Assembly (NCBI RefSeq): GCF_014647035.1
Contig: NZ_BMOK01000016.1
Location: forward strand, 1 to 64,000
Direction: 5' to 3'
Source of the DNA: Sporolactobacillus putidus
Lineage (GTDB): Bacteria > Bacillota > Bacilli > Bacillales > Sporolactobacillaceae
Length of the DNA stretch: 64,000 nt
Below are positions 55,274 through 62,817 of this stretch, in pieces. The position numbers and the translations under genes are program-made. Position 1 is the stretch's first letter. Each line of letters begins with the position of its first letter. The notes under the pieces were generated by a model. That model was not told the DNA's origin. It did not search any database and was given only the letters and a program-made list of their open reading frames with translations.

Positions 55274-55489
55274 ATGGCAAAAACAAAGCTTGATGTTAAA
55301 GGTATGATGGGAGACCATTGCAAGAATCTGGTGACCAAAACATTGAATGGTCTGGACGGGGTATCTGCTGTTTCCGTTGATCTGAAAACAGGTGAAGCCG
55401 CTGTCGACTATGATGAAACGAAAGTACAATACGACAAAATGAAAGAAGCCGTCGAAGAACAAGGATACGATGTTGTTGGACAGCACTGA
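55274..55489 (+). CDS. CopZ-like protein with a degenerate metal motif
   Basis: The 71-residue protein has the ferredoxin-like heavy-metal-associated fold, but the metal loop reads GMMGDHCKN instead of GMxCxxC: the first Cys is missing and one Cys remains. The rest (LNGLDGVSAVSVDLKTGEAA, EEQGYDVVGQH) is nearly the same as the next protein. It may bind Cu weakly, pair with the second copy, or be drifting. AAGGAG is upstream. Confidence 0.85.
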   Translation: MAKTKLDVKGMMGDHCKNLVTKTLNGLDGVSAVSVDLKTGEAAVDYDETKVQYDKMKEAVEEQGYDVVGQH

Positions 55490-55553
55490 CGTTTAAATCT
55501 GTCCATTCATCTTTAAATAAAAAATTTTCAGTATAAAAAAGGAGATTGAAACG

Positions 55554-55769
55554 ATGACAAAGACGACACTTGATGTAAAGGGCATGCATTGCGGACATTG
55601 TAAGGCCTCAGTTACAAATGCTTTAAAAGGATTAGATGGTGTATCTGCTGTTTCAGTGGATCTTGAAAAAGGTAAGGCCTCAGTTGAATATGATGAGGCA
55701 AGGGTTCAGTTCAGTAAGATGAAGGAAGCAGTTGAAGAACAAGGATACGATGTTGTCGGACAGAATTAA
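55554..55769 (+). CDS. copZ: CopZ copper chaperone
   Basis: This 71-residue copper chaperone has an intact GMHCGHCKAS loop and delivers Cu(I) to CopA or CsoR. It is a tandem copy of the preceding gene with about two-thirds identity. AAAGGAG precedes the ATG. A terminator with a good T run follows. Confidence 0.93.
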   Translation: MTKTTLDVKGMHCGHCKASVTNALKGLDGVSAVSVDLEKGKASVEYDEARVQFSKMKEAVEEQGYDVVGQN

Positions 55770-55777
55770 TTGTTAAG

Positions 55778-55815
55778 AAGTGCCTCGCCCGAAATGGGTT
55801 AGCGGCACTTTTTTT
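55778..55815 (+). terminator. terminator of the copA-copZ operon
   Basis: AAGTGCC pairs with GGCACTT, followed by T bases. From 55816 to 56091 I see no supported gene; an open frame at 55920-56105 has no clear start. Confidence 0.8.
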
Positions 55816-56091
55816 AATACCATAAAAGAAACAAGACAATGAATTAAAGTAAAAAAGCGGGTAGCTTTGATGTTTCAAAATCATGTTCAATTCTCTTTTT
55901 AGAGAAATATCACTTTTACATGGTTTCTACACATTTAACGTGTAATCTTATTGCAGTAGAGAAGGGGGGGCGTATCGTTGATATAAAACAGCAAATGACG
56001 AATGTACTTGTCAATAAGGTAAAAAAAGTGTTGGTCACCCTTTTAAGGGGATCCGATATCGACATGAAAAACAATCAGGAGGTTTCATTAA

Positions 56092-56757
56092 ATGTCACTA
56101 TTTAAAAGACTGCGTGACCTTACCGTTTCAAATATTTATGCTGTGATCGAAAAGGCAGAAGATCCAGTTAAAATGACCGATCAGTATCTACGCGATATGC
56201 AGGAGGACTTACAAGAAGCTGAACGGGGAGTCGCTGCACAAATTGCTCTTGAAAAAAAATTCAAGGCCCTTTACGAGGAACAAAAAGCTCTTGTGGCTAA
56301 ACGTGAAGAACAGTCGCACCTCGCTGTTGAAACAGGAGACTTGGATCTGGCACGAAGAGTTATCGAGGATAAGCAAAACGCTGAACGAAAAATGAATGAG
56401 TACAAGGAACGCTACGAACAAAATCAGGTGTCTGCAGAAAATCTTCGTCAAAAACTAGACGAGATGCGAAAGCAGGTTGCCGAGCTGAAGGATAAACGGG
56501 AAACTCTTGTCGCACGGGTTAACGCCGCGGAAGCTCAGAAAAAAATTAATGACACGATGTCTGGTTTTGATTCAAATACCGCGATGGCTGGGCTGAAACG
56601 CATGGAAGAAAAGACATTGCAGATGGAGGCCGAAGCTGAGGCGAGCGGAGAAGTCTATAAAAAAGAGAAGTCCATCGATGAAGAGTTTGAAAACCTAGGG
56701 AAGGACAAGAAGGTCGAAGATGAGCTGGCACAGCTCATCGAACAGCATAAAAAATAA
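56092..56757 (+). CDS. PspA/IM30 (phage-shock/LiaH-like) protein
   Basis: This 221-residue protein is almost wholly coiled coil, with the N-terminal amphipathic helix MSLFKRLRDLTVSNIYAVIE and KAEDPVKMTDQYLRDMQEDL. Family members bind damaged membrane and form large rings or rods that maintain the proton barrier. CAGGAGGT precedes the ATG. The next genes (DUF4178, DUF4247) are known PspA neighbours. Confidence 0.92.
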   Translation: MSLFKRLRDLTVSNIYAVIEKAEDPVKMTDQYLRDMQEDLQEAERGVAAQIALEKKFKALYEEQKALVAKREEQSHLAVETGDLDLARRVIEDKQNAERKMNEYKERYEQNQVSAENLRQKLDEMRKQVAELKDKRETLVARVNAAEAQKKINDTMSGFDSNTAMAGLKRMEEKTLQMEAEAEASGEVYKKEKSIDEEFENLGKDKKVEDELAQLIEQHKK

Positions 56758-56852
56758 GGGATAACAATAGGCAAATCAATGAGCCGGCACGCCGAGAAAA
56801 TCACAAAAGACGGCTGTCGGTTTTATTTTTGCAAGTTGAAAGGAGATAAAAA

Positions 56853-57356
56853 ATGTCCCTATTTCATCGAATCATCAATTTAGTGAAGAAGCCCGAACCC
56901 CCAATTGAAGAAAAAACGCCTTACACCTTATCTATAGGTGATATTGTTGATATCTCTCTTTCTAGTTATACGGTTGCGGGAAAAATGTTTTTTCCGCAGC
57001 GTCGGGAAGCCTTCTTCACTTTAAAGGATGGCAGTTCAATCAAATATTTACGGGTGACTAAAAGAGAAAAATTGGATCTCGCGCTTTATAAGGCAATTGA
57101 CGGGCGTCTTGAAGACATCAATGAAATTCCAACGACCATTGAAATGGAAGAGACATTGTATCATATGGAGGATCAAGCGGTTGGTACAGCTCACTCTTCA
57201 GGTGACACGCCTTTTTCATCCTCCGATGAACGCTATCTCTGGGACTTTCAATCAGATAACTGGAAACTGCTCCGTATTGAATGGCAGGCTGGCCAGATGA
57301 TGTTGTATGAGGGAGAGGATGTCCTGCCAATGGACGTCAGGATCATTCAGTCATGA
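56853..57356 (+). CDS. DUF4178 protein
   Basis: The 167-residue product is mainly beta-strand, with LSIGDIVDISLSSYTVAGKM, REAFFTLKDGSSIKYLRVTKR and WDFQSDNWKLLRIEWQAGQM, which fit DUF4178. These proteins occur with PspA and DUF4247 in envelope-stress operons. There is no signal peptide or membrane segment. AAAGGAG lies before the start. Confidence 0.8.
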   Translation: MSLFHRIINLVKKPEPPIEEKTPYTLSIGDIVDISLSSYTVAGKMFFPQRREAFFTLKDGSSIKYLRVTKREKLDLALYKAIDGRLEDINEIPTTIEMEETLYHMEDQAVGTAHSSGDTPFSSSDERYLWDFQSDNWKLLRIEWQAGQMMLYEGEDVLPMDVRIIQS

Positions 57357-57375
57357 AAAAAAGGAAGCGTTAAAT

Positions 57376-58191
57376 ATGATTAAGCGATTGTCAAACAGCA
57401 TAAAAATTGTATTGGCTATTGTACTCGGGGCTTCCCTTTTAACCGGATGCTCCGCATCCGGCTCCGGACAGCCAGCCGTTACCGGTGGCTATCCGCTGAC
57501 CTCCGTATCCAAAAACGGAAATCAGGAGTCCTATATTTATCAGGCTGACAAACAGTCGGTTCCAGAAGTAGCCAAGAAACTAAGCGACCAAAAGAAGCCG
57601 GATCAGATCTCAAGAAACGACAACCAGCAAATGTTCCTTGTCTATTCTGATGAATTATATGATCTTCAAAGAGACAAAAAGAACCCCGATAATACCCTGA
57701 TTGAAGTAAGTAATAAAGAATTTGTTCGCAACAATTACAGTTCGTCGTTTTTGAAGGGCTATCTGTCTGCCGTTCTCTTGGATCGATTGTATCAATTGGG
57801 AAAAGGCGCTCTAGGTAATTATCGTGGCTATACGGATGGTAATACAATTCGGCCAACGGTAAAGTATCAGCCCCCTACTGCCAGCGAAAAGAAAACGATC
57901 CCTCCAATAACGAAGCAGACAACCGGTTCGATTATTAAGCGTAGCAGCTCCGGGAATAACTCGAACTCGTTTTCAAGTACATTCTCAAGAATAAGGAATA
58001 GCGTTACAAAAGATGTAGGACAGGCGATTAATTCGGTTGAGAGAAATACGGGGAAAATCTTGAAATCGGATACGGGTCAAGGAACGAGTAAAGTTTTACC
58101 AAAAAATTCAAGAATTTCAATCCCAAAAAATAATTCTCCACCAAAAGTCAAATTCAAAAGTTTTGGAAGGATCATGAGAAGAAGCAGATAA
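57376..58191 (+). CDS. DUF4247 lipoprotein
   Basis: This 271-residue protein has a lipoprotein signal (VLGASLLTGCS). A folded domain (about 30-140) includes MFLVYSDELYDLQRDKKNPD, and a long Ser/Asn/Lys-rich tail follows. DUF4247 lipoproteins accompany DUF4178 and PspA. It starts 19 bases after the DUF4178 gene, in the same operon. The ATG at 57376 follows AAGGAAG. Confidence 0.8.
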   Translation: MIKRLSNSIKIVLAIVLGASLLTGCSASGSGQPAVTGGYPLTSVSKNGNQESYIYQADKQSVPEVAKKLSDQKKPDQISRNDNQQMFLVYSDELYDLQRDKKNPDNTLIEVSNKEFVRNNYSSSFLKGYLSAVLLDRLYQLGKGALGNYRGYTDGNTIRPTVKYQPPTASEKKTIPPITKQTTGSIIKRSSSGNNSNSFSSTFSRIRNSVTKDVGQAINSVERNTGKILKSDTGQGTSKVLPKNSRISIPKNNSPPKVKFKSFGRIMRRSR

Positions 58192-58312
58192 ATTCGATTG
58201 TCAATAAATTGATTACAAAACTACGGTTCGCTTTCAATTTAATGGTCGTCTATGAAATTCTGTTCAGGACTAAGCCGTAAAAGAGAGGATTAGTCCTTTT
58301 CCTGACAGAAAT

Positions 58313-59047
58313 ATGAATCCACTATTTTTACACTTCTTTAGGCTTATGTGGTTCAGATCAAAATATTTCATATGGGTGTGTGCGCGGATGCATTTCAAAA
58401 AATCCAGTGTATTTCAGTCCCTGCTTGCCATCAATCTTGCGTTGTTTATTATTTTCCTGTCAATAGAGCTTGCTCTGCTCTTTAAACCTCTGTACTATTT
58501 CGATGTCTGGTATCTTGGTATTGACAAGATCGCGGGTATCAGCACAGCCAGAATTGTGGAAAACTATAATTACATGATTCAATATCTTTTCGATCCAAGG
58601 CCTCAATCCTTTAAGCTTCCATCCCTGCCTTACTCAGTTCGCGGACAAATTCATTTTGGGGATGTCAAAAGGATCTTCACTTCAATTGAGCTGCTCTTTA
58701 TCATCACAGGTTTAGTTAGTGTGGCTGGCCTGTATTGCGGTATTAAGCATGGAATGATCAGTGTTCTGAAAAAAGCGTCTTTCATTCTTCTGTTCTTCAT
58801 TATCGTTACTTTAACTGCTTTCACTTTAAACTTTGATGCATCCTTCACTTTGTTTCACAAGGCTTTTTTTAGAAATAATTACTGGCTGTTCGATCCGGTT
58901 ACAGATCCTGTGATCACGATCCTCCCGGAAGCCTTTTTTCTACATGCCGCTTTATTTATTTTGATGTGGATTGTTATAGGCATGATTTTATTAAGTGTAT
59001 GTCATAGGAAGTTATTAAAAAAGTGGAAAAATAAGTCCGTTTTCTAA
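58313..59047 (+). CDS. DUF1461 (TIGR01906-type) membrane protein
   Basis: The product has about 244 residues with five membrane segments. The DUF1461 marks are HFGDVKRIF in the middle, FHKAFFRNNYWLFDPVTDPV and ILPEAFFLH. In some Gram-positive bacteria a relative (Lit) changes lipoprotein N-termini, but that needs other residues; I only assign the family. The ribosome site is weak at the first ATG; later in-frame starts are possible. Confidence 0.7.
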   Translation: MNPLFLHFFRLMWFRSKYFIWVCARMHFKKSSVFQSLLAINLALFIIFLSIELALLFKPLYYFDVWYLGIDKIAGISTARIVENYNYMIQYLFDPRPQSFKLPSLPYSVRGQIHFGDVKRIFTSIELLFIITGLVSVAGLYCGIKHGMISVLKKASFILLFFIIVTLTAFTLNFDASFTLFHKAFFRNNYWLFDPVTDPVITILPEAFFLHAALFILMWIVIGMILLSVCHRKLLKKWKNKSVF

Positions 59048-59196
59048 TCAAACAATCCATAGGAAGAGATCCAGTTTTTTTAAAAAAAGTATCACTGGAT
59101 TTAAAAAAGAAACTAGGATGTATGCTACGCATGATTTCAATTTGTTAATATATGTAATATGGAAAATTTGCTGTATGATGAGAGAAGGTGATGAGT

Positions 59197-59904
59197 ATGA
59201 AGAAATTACAAGTCTTAATGGTGGATGATGACTGGAAGTTGCGCAATTTGCTACGCATCTACTTATCTAAAGAAGGTTTCAATACCGTTGAGGCAGCGGA
59301 TGGCAATGAAGCGATGCTGAAAATTAAAAATCACTCCTTTGACTTGGTCATCCTTGACGTGATGATGCCCAATATGGATGGTTGGGAGGTGTGCCAGTCG
59401 ATTCGGAAGACACAATCCGTTCCTATTCTGATGTTAACGGCTCTAGGTGAGACAAAAGAAAAGGTCCAGGGGCTGGAACTCGGGGCTGATGATTATCTGA
59501 CAAAACCCTTTGATCCAGAGGAATTAATTGCCCGCGTTCATGCGCTGATTCGCCGCGCATCCTCGACCTCTACCGAAAAAACAAATAACGATGTGCTGAA
59601 TTTTCCAGCACTAACGATTGATAGAGACGGACGCCAGGTTTTTGTTCATGATCAATCGGTGGATTTAACCCATAAAGAATTTGACCTTTTTGCTACGCTG
59701 GCCAAAAATAAAGGACGTGTTCTGTCTCGTGAACAGTTGATCGAACAAATATGGGGTTATGATTTTGAAGGGGATGCGCGGGTTGTCGATATCCACGTTA
59801 AAAATATCAGAGAGAAATTAAAGAGATCCGGATTAGTCTATAACCCGATTCAGACAAGTTGGGGAGTCGGTTATAAATTTGAGGCAGAGGTCGGAAAATC
59901 ATGA
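59197..59904 (+). CDS. OmpR-family response regulator
   Basis: This 235-residue regulator has a receiver domain with acidic DDD at 9-11, phospho-acceptor Asp in LVILDVMMPNMDGWE, Thr in MLTALGE and Lys in LTKPFDP. A winged-helix domain follows (LTHKEFDLFATLAKNKGRVL, RVVDIHVKNIREKL, GVGYKFE). GAAGGTGATG precedes the ATG. The stop overlaps the kinase gene. It likely controls neighbouring stress or copper genes. Confidence 0.93.
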   Translation: MKKLQVLMVDDDWKLRNLLRIYLSKEGFNTVEAADGNEAMLKIKNHSFDLVILDVMMPNMDGWEVCQSIRKTQSVPILMLTALGETKEKVQGLELGADDYLTKPFDPEELIARVHALIRRASSTSTEKTNNDVLNFPALTIDRDGRQVFVHDQSVDLTHKEFDLFATLAKNKGRVLSREQLIEQIWGYDFEGDARVVDIHVKNIREKLKRSGLVYNPIQTSWGVGYKFEAEVGKS

Positions 59905-61310
59905 GTATCAATCGAATCGGGCTGAAATTGGGCGCGGCTGTTATCGTACTGATGATTGTGATTCTCGTATCCTCCGGTCTTGCTGTTGATCGATTGTTCA
60001 CAAATTTCTATGATGCTCAAATGAAGGACAATACACAGGAAATTGCTGCACACTTTGCAACCATGGCAGAATCCAATGATACTTCTTCACAATCAATGAT
60101 TCGAGCTTTTGCTAAATTTTCAGATGTAAAGGTCTTCTGGTTGAATGATGAAGGAAGGATTTTGACGCTTCCAGGGGAGAAACAGCCGAATCTGTCTTTT
60201 ATACGGTCACGCGATACCCGGCGCCTGCTATCCGGTCATTCTGTAGCTTTTCAAAACCATGATGTTCATGGAAACCGGTTTTATGTTGTAGGTAAACCCA
60301 TACAAATAGGGAAAACGACTGGGTCTGCGATTTATATTGTCTCTTCCATGAAAAAAATAGACGATTCTTTGCAGAGACTTCGAAATTTGTTGGTGCTTTC
60401 TGGACTTGGCGCGTTTTTTCTCGCTTTAGGTATGATTCTTATCATGAGTAAACTGCTTTCTCGTCCACTGCTTCGAATGCAGCAAATGACCGATAAAATG
60501 GCAAAAGGAAACTGGGATACAAGACTTCAGGTCGGGAGTCGAGATGAAATCGGTATGCTCGGGCACTCCATTAATGATCTGGCTGCAAGTTTGCAAAGAT
60601 ATCGAGATACGCGGCGAGCGTTTTTCTCAAACATTTCACATGAACTTCGAACCCCAGTCACTTATCTTCAGGGTTATGCTAAAGTTCTGACAGATGGATT
60701 AGTTGATTCTGATAAAGAAAAAAAACAGTACCTTTCCATTATATATCAAGAATCCGTTCGTCTCGAACATTTGATTAATGACCTGTTTGACCTCTCGAAA
60801 ATGGAGGAAGGACAGATCAAACTTAATATGGAATGGATGGATCTGAAGATAACCATAAAAACAGCTGTTCAGAAAGTTAAACTTAAAGCAGAAAGTAAAC
60901 GATTAAGCTTACAGCTGGATTTACAAGATCAGGTTCCTCTTATTCGAGGAGATCGTAAACGGATGGAACAGGTGCTGTTAAATTTACTTGAGAATGCCAT
61001 CCGTTATACGGAGAAGGGCAGCGTTCTTGTACGACTGACCGGGAAGAAAGAAGCAACTGTCCTTTCCGTATCAGACACAGGCATGGGTATTCCTAAAGAA
61101 GAGTTGCCTTATATCTTTGAACGATTTTATCGAGTGGAGAAATCACGTGCGCGTGAATACGGGGGGACTGGATTAGGCCTGTCTATCGTCAAAAAATACG
61201 TTGAAATGCAGGACGGAACGGTTCGAGTTGATAGCCAAATGGGCGTCGGGACTACTTTCACATTGATCTTTACTCATGAAAAAAAGCAGAGAAGGGACGG
61301 GATGAAATAA
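59901..61310 (+). CDS. sensor histidine kinase
   Basis: This 469-residue kinase has two membrane segments (about 10-32 and 163-185) around an extracytoplasmic sensor domain, then HAMP, HisKA (FSNISHELRTPVTYLQGY, His phosphorylated) and HATPase (NLLENAIRYTEKG, DTGMGIPKEELPYIFERFYR, GGTGLGLSIVKKY). It forms a pair with the regulator before it. The signal is unknown; envelope stress or copper fits the neighbours. Confidence 0.92.
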   Translation: MSINRIGLKLGAAVIVLMIVILVSSGLAVDRLFTNFYDAQMKDNTQEIAAHFATMAESNDTSSQSMIRAFAKFSDVKVFWLNDEGRILTLPGEKQPNLSFIRSRDTRRLLSGHSVAFQNHDVHGNRFYVVGKPIQIGKTTGSAIYIVSSMKKIDDSLQRLRNLLVLSGLGAFFLALGMILIMSKLLSRPLLRMQQMTDKMAKGNWDTRLQVGSRDEIGMLGHSINDLAASLQRYRDTRRAFFSNISHELRTPVTYLQGYAKVLTDGLVDSDKEKKQYLSIIYQESVRLEHLINDLFDLSKMEEGQIKLNMEWMDLKITIKTAVQKVKLKAESKRLSLQLDLQDQVPLIRGDRKRMEQVLLNLLENAIRYTEKGSVLVRLTGKKEATVLSVSDTGMGIPKEELPYIFERFYRVEKSRAREYGGTGLGLSIVKKYVEMQDGTVRVDSQMGVGTTFTLIFTHEKKQRRDGMK

Positions 61311-61510
61311 TGAAGAAAATTGATTGGTTCTTTTCACTTTTTTTAATTATCGTTGGACTAACCTGCCTTCTCTTCTCAGCCAATGCTTTTGGTCATGAGA
61401 GTTTTCTTGCATTTGGGAGGATTTTTTTCAAAGTCTGCATGTGGGTCGCCTGCCCTGTGATCCTCTTTGGCAGCCTGTATTTATGGTTCCATTACAGGAA
61501 CAAAGAGTAA
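61310..61510 (+). CDS. 66-residue two-helix membrane protein
   Basis: Two membrane helices (FFSLFLIIVGLTCLLFSANA and VCMWVACPVILFGSLYLWFH) are joined by a short loop with GHESF. It begins with the last base of the kinase stop codon (TAATG), so translation is coupled and it may modulate the kinase. I do not recognise a family. Confidence 0.65.
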   Translation: MKKIDWFFSLFLIIVGLTCLLFSANAFGHESFLAFGRIFFKVCMWVACPVILFGSLYLWFHYRNKE

Positions 61511-61627
61511 TATGTAAATCTTTTTTTATTTTTTCAACAATTACTCGCCTTCTACATGTTTTCCACACAGATTCCACACATTTCTTTCCTATAATCATTA
61601 TTGAAGAATGAGAGGAGGAAGAAATCA

Positions 61628-61819
61628 ATGGACTGGTCTTGGCTACTATTACTCGCTTGTCCCCTTATGATGCTCCCGATGATGTTTATGATGATGAAGG
61701 GAAATCATTCAGAAACGGATCATTCTGAACATCAAAAAAGCTCGAATGAATTGAACGACCTGAAAGAACAGAATAATCTTTTGCGGGAACAGCTTCAACA
61801 GCTTAAAAACAAGGATTAA
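61628..61819 (+). CDS. small membrane protein with Met-rich helix and coiled coil
   Basis: The 63-residue product has one helix, WLLLLACPLMMLPMMFMMMK, a His/Glu stretch (NHSETDHSEHQ) and a C-terminal coiled coil (LKEQNNLLREQLQQLKNK). AGAGGAGG lies upstream. It belongs to a group of three related small genes. The Met/His content suggests metal (copper) binding. Confidence 0.65.
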   Translation: MDWSWLLLLACPLMMLPMMFMMMKGNHSETDHSEHQKSSNELNDLKEQNNLLREQLQQLKNKD

Positions 61820-61848
61820 TAATCAAAGTTTACGAGGAGGAATTTTTT

Positions 61849-62013
61849 ATGTCTTGTTGCGGGAATCACAATCATGAAGGTCATCAGTCTGAAAGCCATC
61901 AACACGGCACACATCAGCATATTCATGAGAAACAGAATGAATTTGACGCGTTAAAAGAACAGAATGATCAGTTGCGGAAAGAACTTCAGCAGCTGAAAAG
62001 TAAACAAGCATAA
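61849..62013 (+). CDS. 54-residue Cys/His-rich soluble protein
   Basis: The product opens MSCCGNHNHEGHQSESHQHG and ends in a coiled coil, LKEQNDQLRKELQQLKS. Its N-terminus is shared with the next protein and its C-terminus with the previous one, and the membrane helix is missing. CGAGGAGG precedes the ATG. Metal storage or sensing is a reasonable guess. Confidence 0.65.
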   Translation: MSCCGNHNHEGHQSESHQHGTHQHIHEKQNEFDALKEQNDQLRKELQQLKSKQA

Positions 62014-62035
62014 CGAGATTGAGGAGGGATTTTTG

Positions 62036-62317
62036 ATGAATTGTTGCGGGAATCATGATCATAACAGTCAGGGTCACGAAAATCAAAATCAGGGAAATGA
62101 AAATCATAGTGCTCATGGAACTCATCAACACAATCATAACCTTATGATGGCAGTCTGCCTCATTATTCCAATAGCTGTGATCATTGGTCTGTTTTTCACA
62201 GGCGGATTTTCAGGATCAAATAGTTTGCTCATACTCGCGGCTGTACTTATTTGCCCGTTGATGCATCTGTTCATGATGCCGGCTATGATGAAGAAAGGTA
62301 ATGGACATCATCATTGA
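62036..62317 (+). CDS. DUF2933-like His/Cys-rich membrane protein
   Basis: The 93-residue product has MNCCGNHDHNSQGHENQNQG at the start and two membrane helices (LMMAVCLIIPIAVIIGLFFT and LLILAAVLICPLMHLFMMPA), the second with the CPLMHLFMM pattern of DUF2933. GAGGAGGG precedes the ATG. DUF2933 proteins often accompany copper genes. Confidence 0.7.
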   Translation: MNCCGNHDHNSQGHENQNQGNENHSAHGTHQHNHNLMMAVCLIIPIAVIIGLFFTGGFSGSNSLLILAAVLICPLMHLFMMPAMMKKGNGHHH

Positions 62318-62350
62318 CTTGAAAAAAGTTTCAATTCGACTTTTCTTTAT

Positions 62351-62383
62351 AGGGACGAAAACTCAATCGGGTTTTTCGTCTCT
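62351..62383 (+). terminator. hairpin after the small-protein genes
   Basis: AGGGACGAAAACT pairs with GTTTTTCGTCTCT with one bulge; the following T run is weak. Confidence 0.6.
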
Positions 62384-62447
62384 ATTTAATAAGGATTTCA
62401 TTGATCATTACAGATAATAAAACCAGTAAAAAGAGGTGAAATGTAGA

Positions 62448-62621
62448 TTGACAAAATCAAAAGATGAAAAAGCACAACCGGGGACTTTAGCTTGGCAAAA
62501 GCAAAAAATAAGAGAAGAATATGTTTGTCCCATTTTAGAAAAGGAAAATCAATCAATGAGAACACGGAGAGGATCTAAACAGAATCTTTTTAACAAAAGA
62601 ACCGTTAGAACTGAATTTTAA
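62448..62621 (+). CDS. 57-residue basic protein, unknown
   Basis: The product, starting LTKSKDEKAQPGTLAWQKQK and containing EEYVCPILEKENQSMRTRRG, is basic and hydrophilic. The TTG start follows AAGAGGTGA by eight bases. I do not recognise it. It may be read separately from the genes on both sides. Confidence 0.45.
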   Translation: MTKSKDEKAQPGTLAWQKQKIREEYVCPILEKENQSMRTRRGSKQNLFNKRTVRTEF

Positions 62622-62648
62622 TCAGGTGTTGTTAAGTTGAACTCTGCA

Positions 62649-62675
62649 GATAAGAGTGAAGGGAATACTCTTATC
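62649..62675. other. palindrome upstream of ftsH
   Basis: GATAAGAGT and ACTCTTATC are separated by nine bases. It could be an operator or a weak hairpin; it lacks a T run. It lies 140 bases before the ftsH start. Confidence 0.4.
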
Positions 62676-62817
62676 GCTGTGACTTAGAGCTGCCACCGAT
62701 GTGGCTTTACATAAAGAATTCACATCTCCATCAGATAATTAAATGATGAACGGTGAAAATTAGAGTGACTTTCACTTTTGAAATACAGGGTTCCTTATGC
62801 GTGAGTGGAGGAGACGG

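Noticed and set aside
55920-56105. Open frame ending inside pspA
   Set aside because: No start codon with a ribosome site. The GAAGGGGGG at about 55960 has no suitable start behind it.
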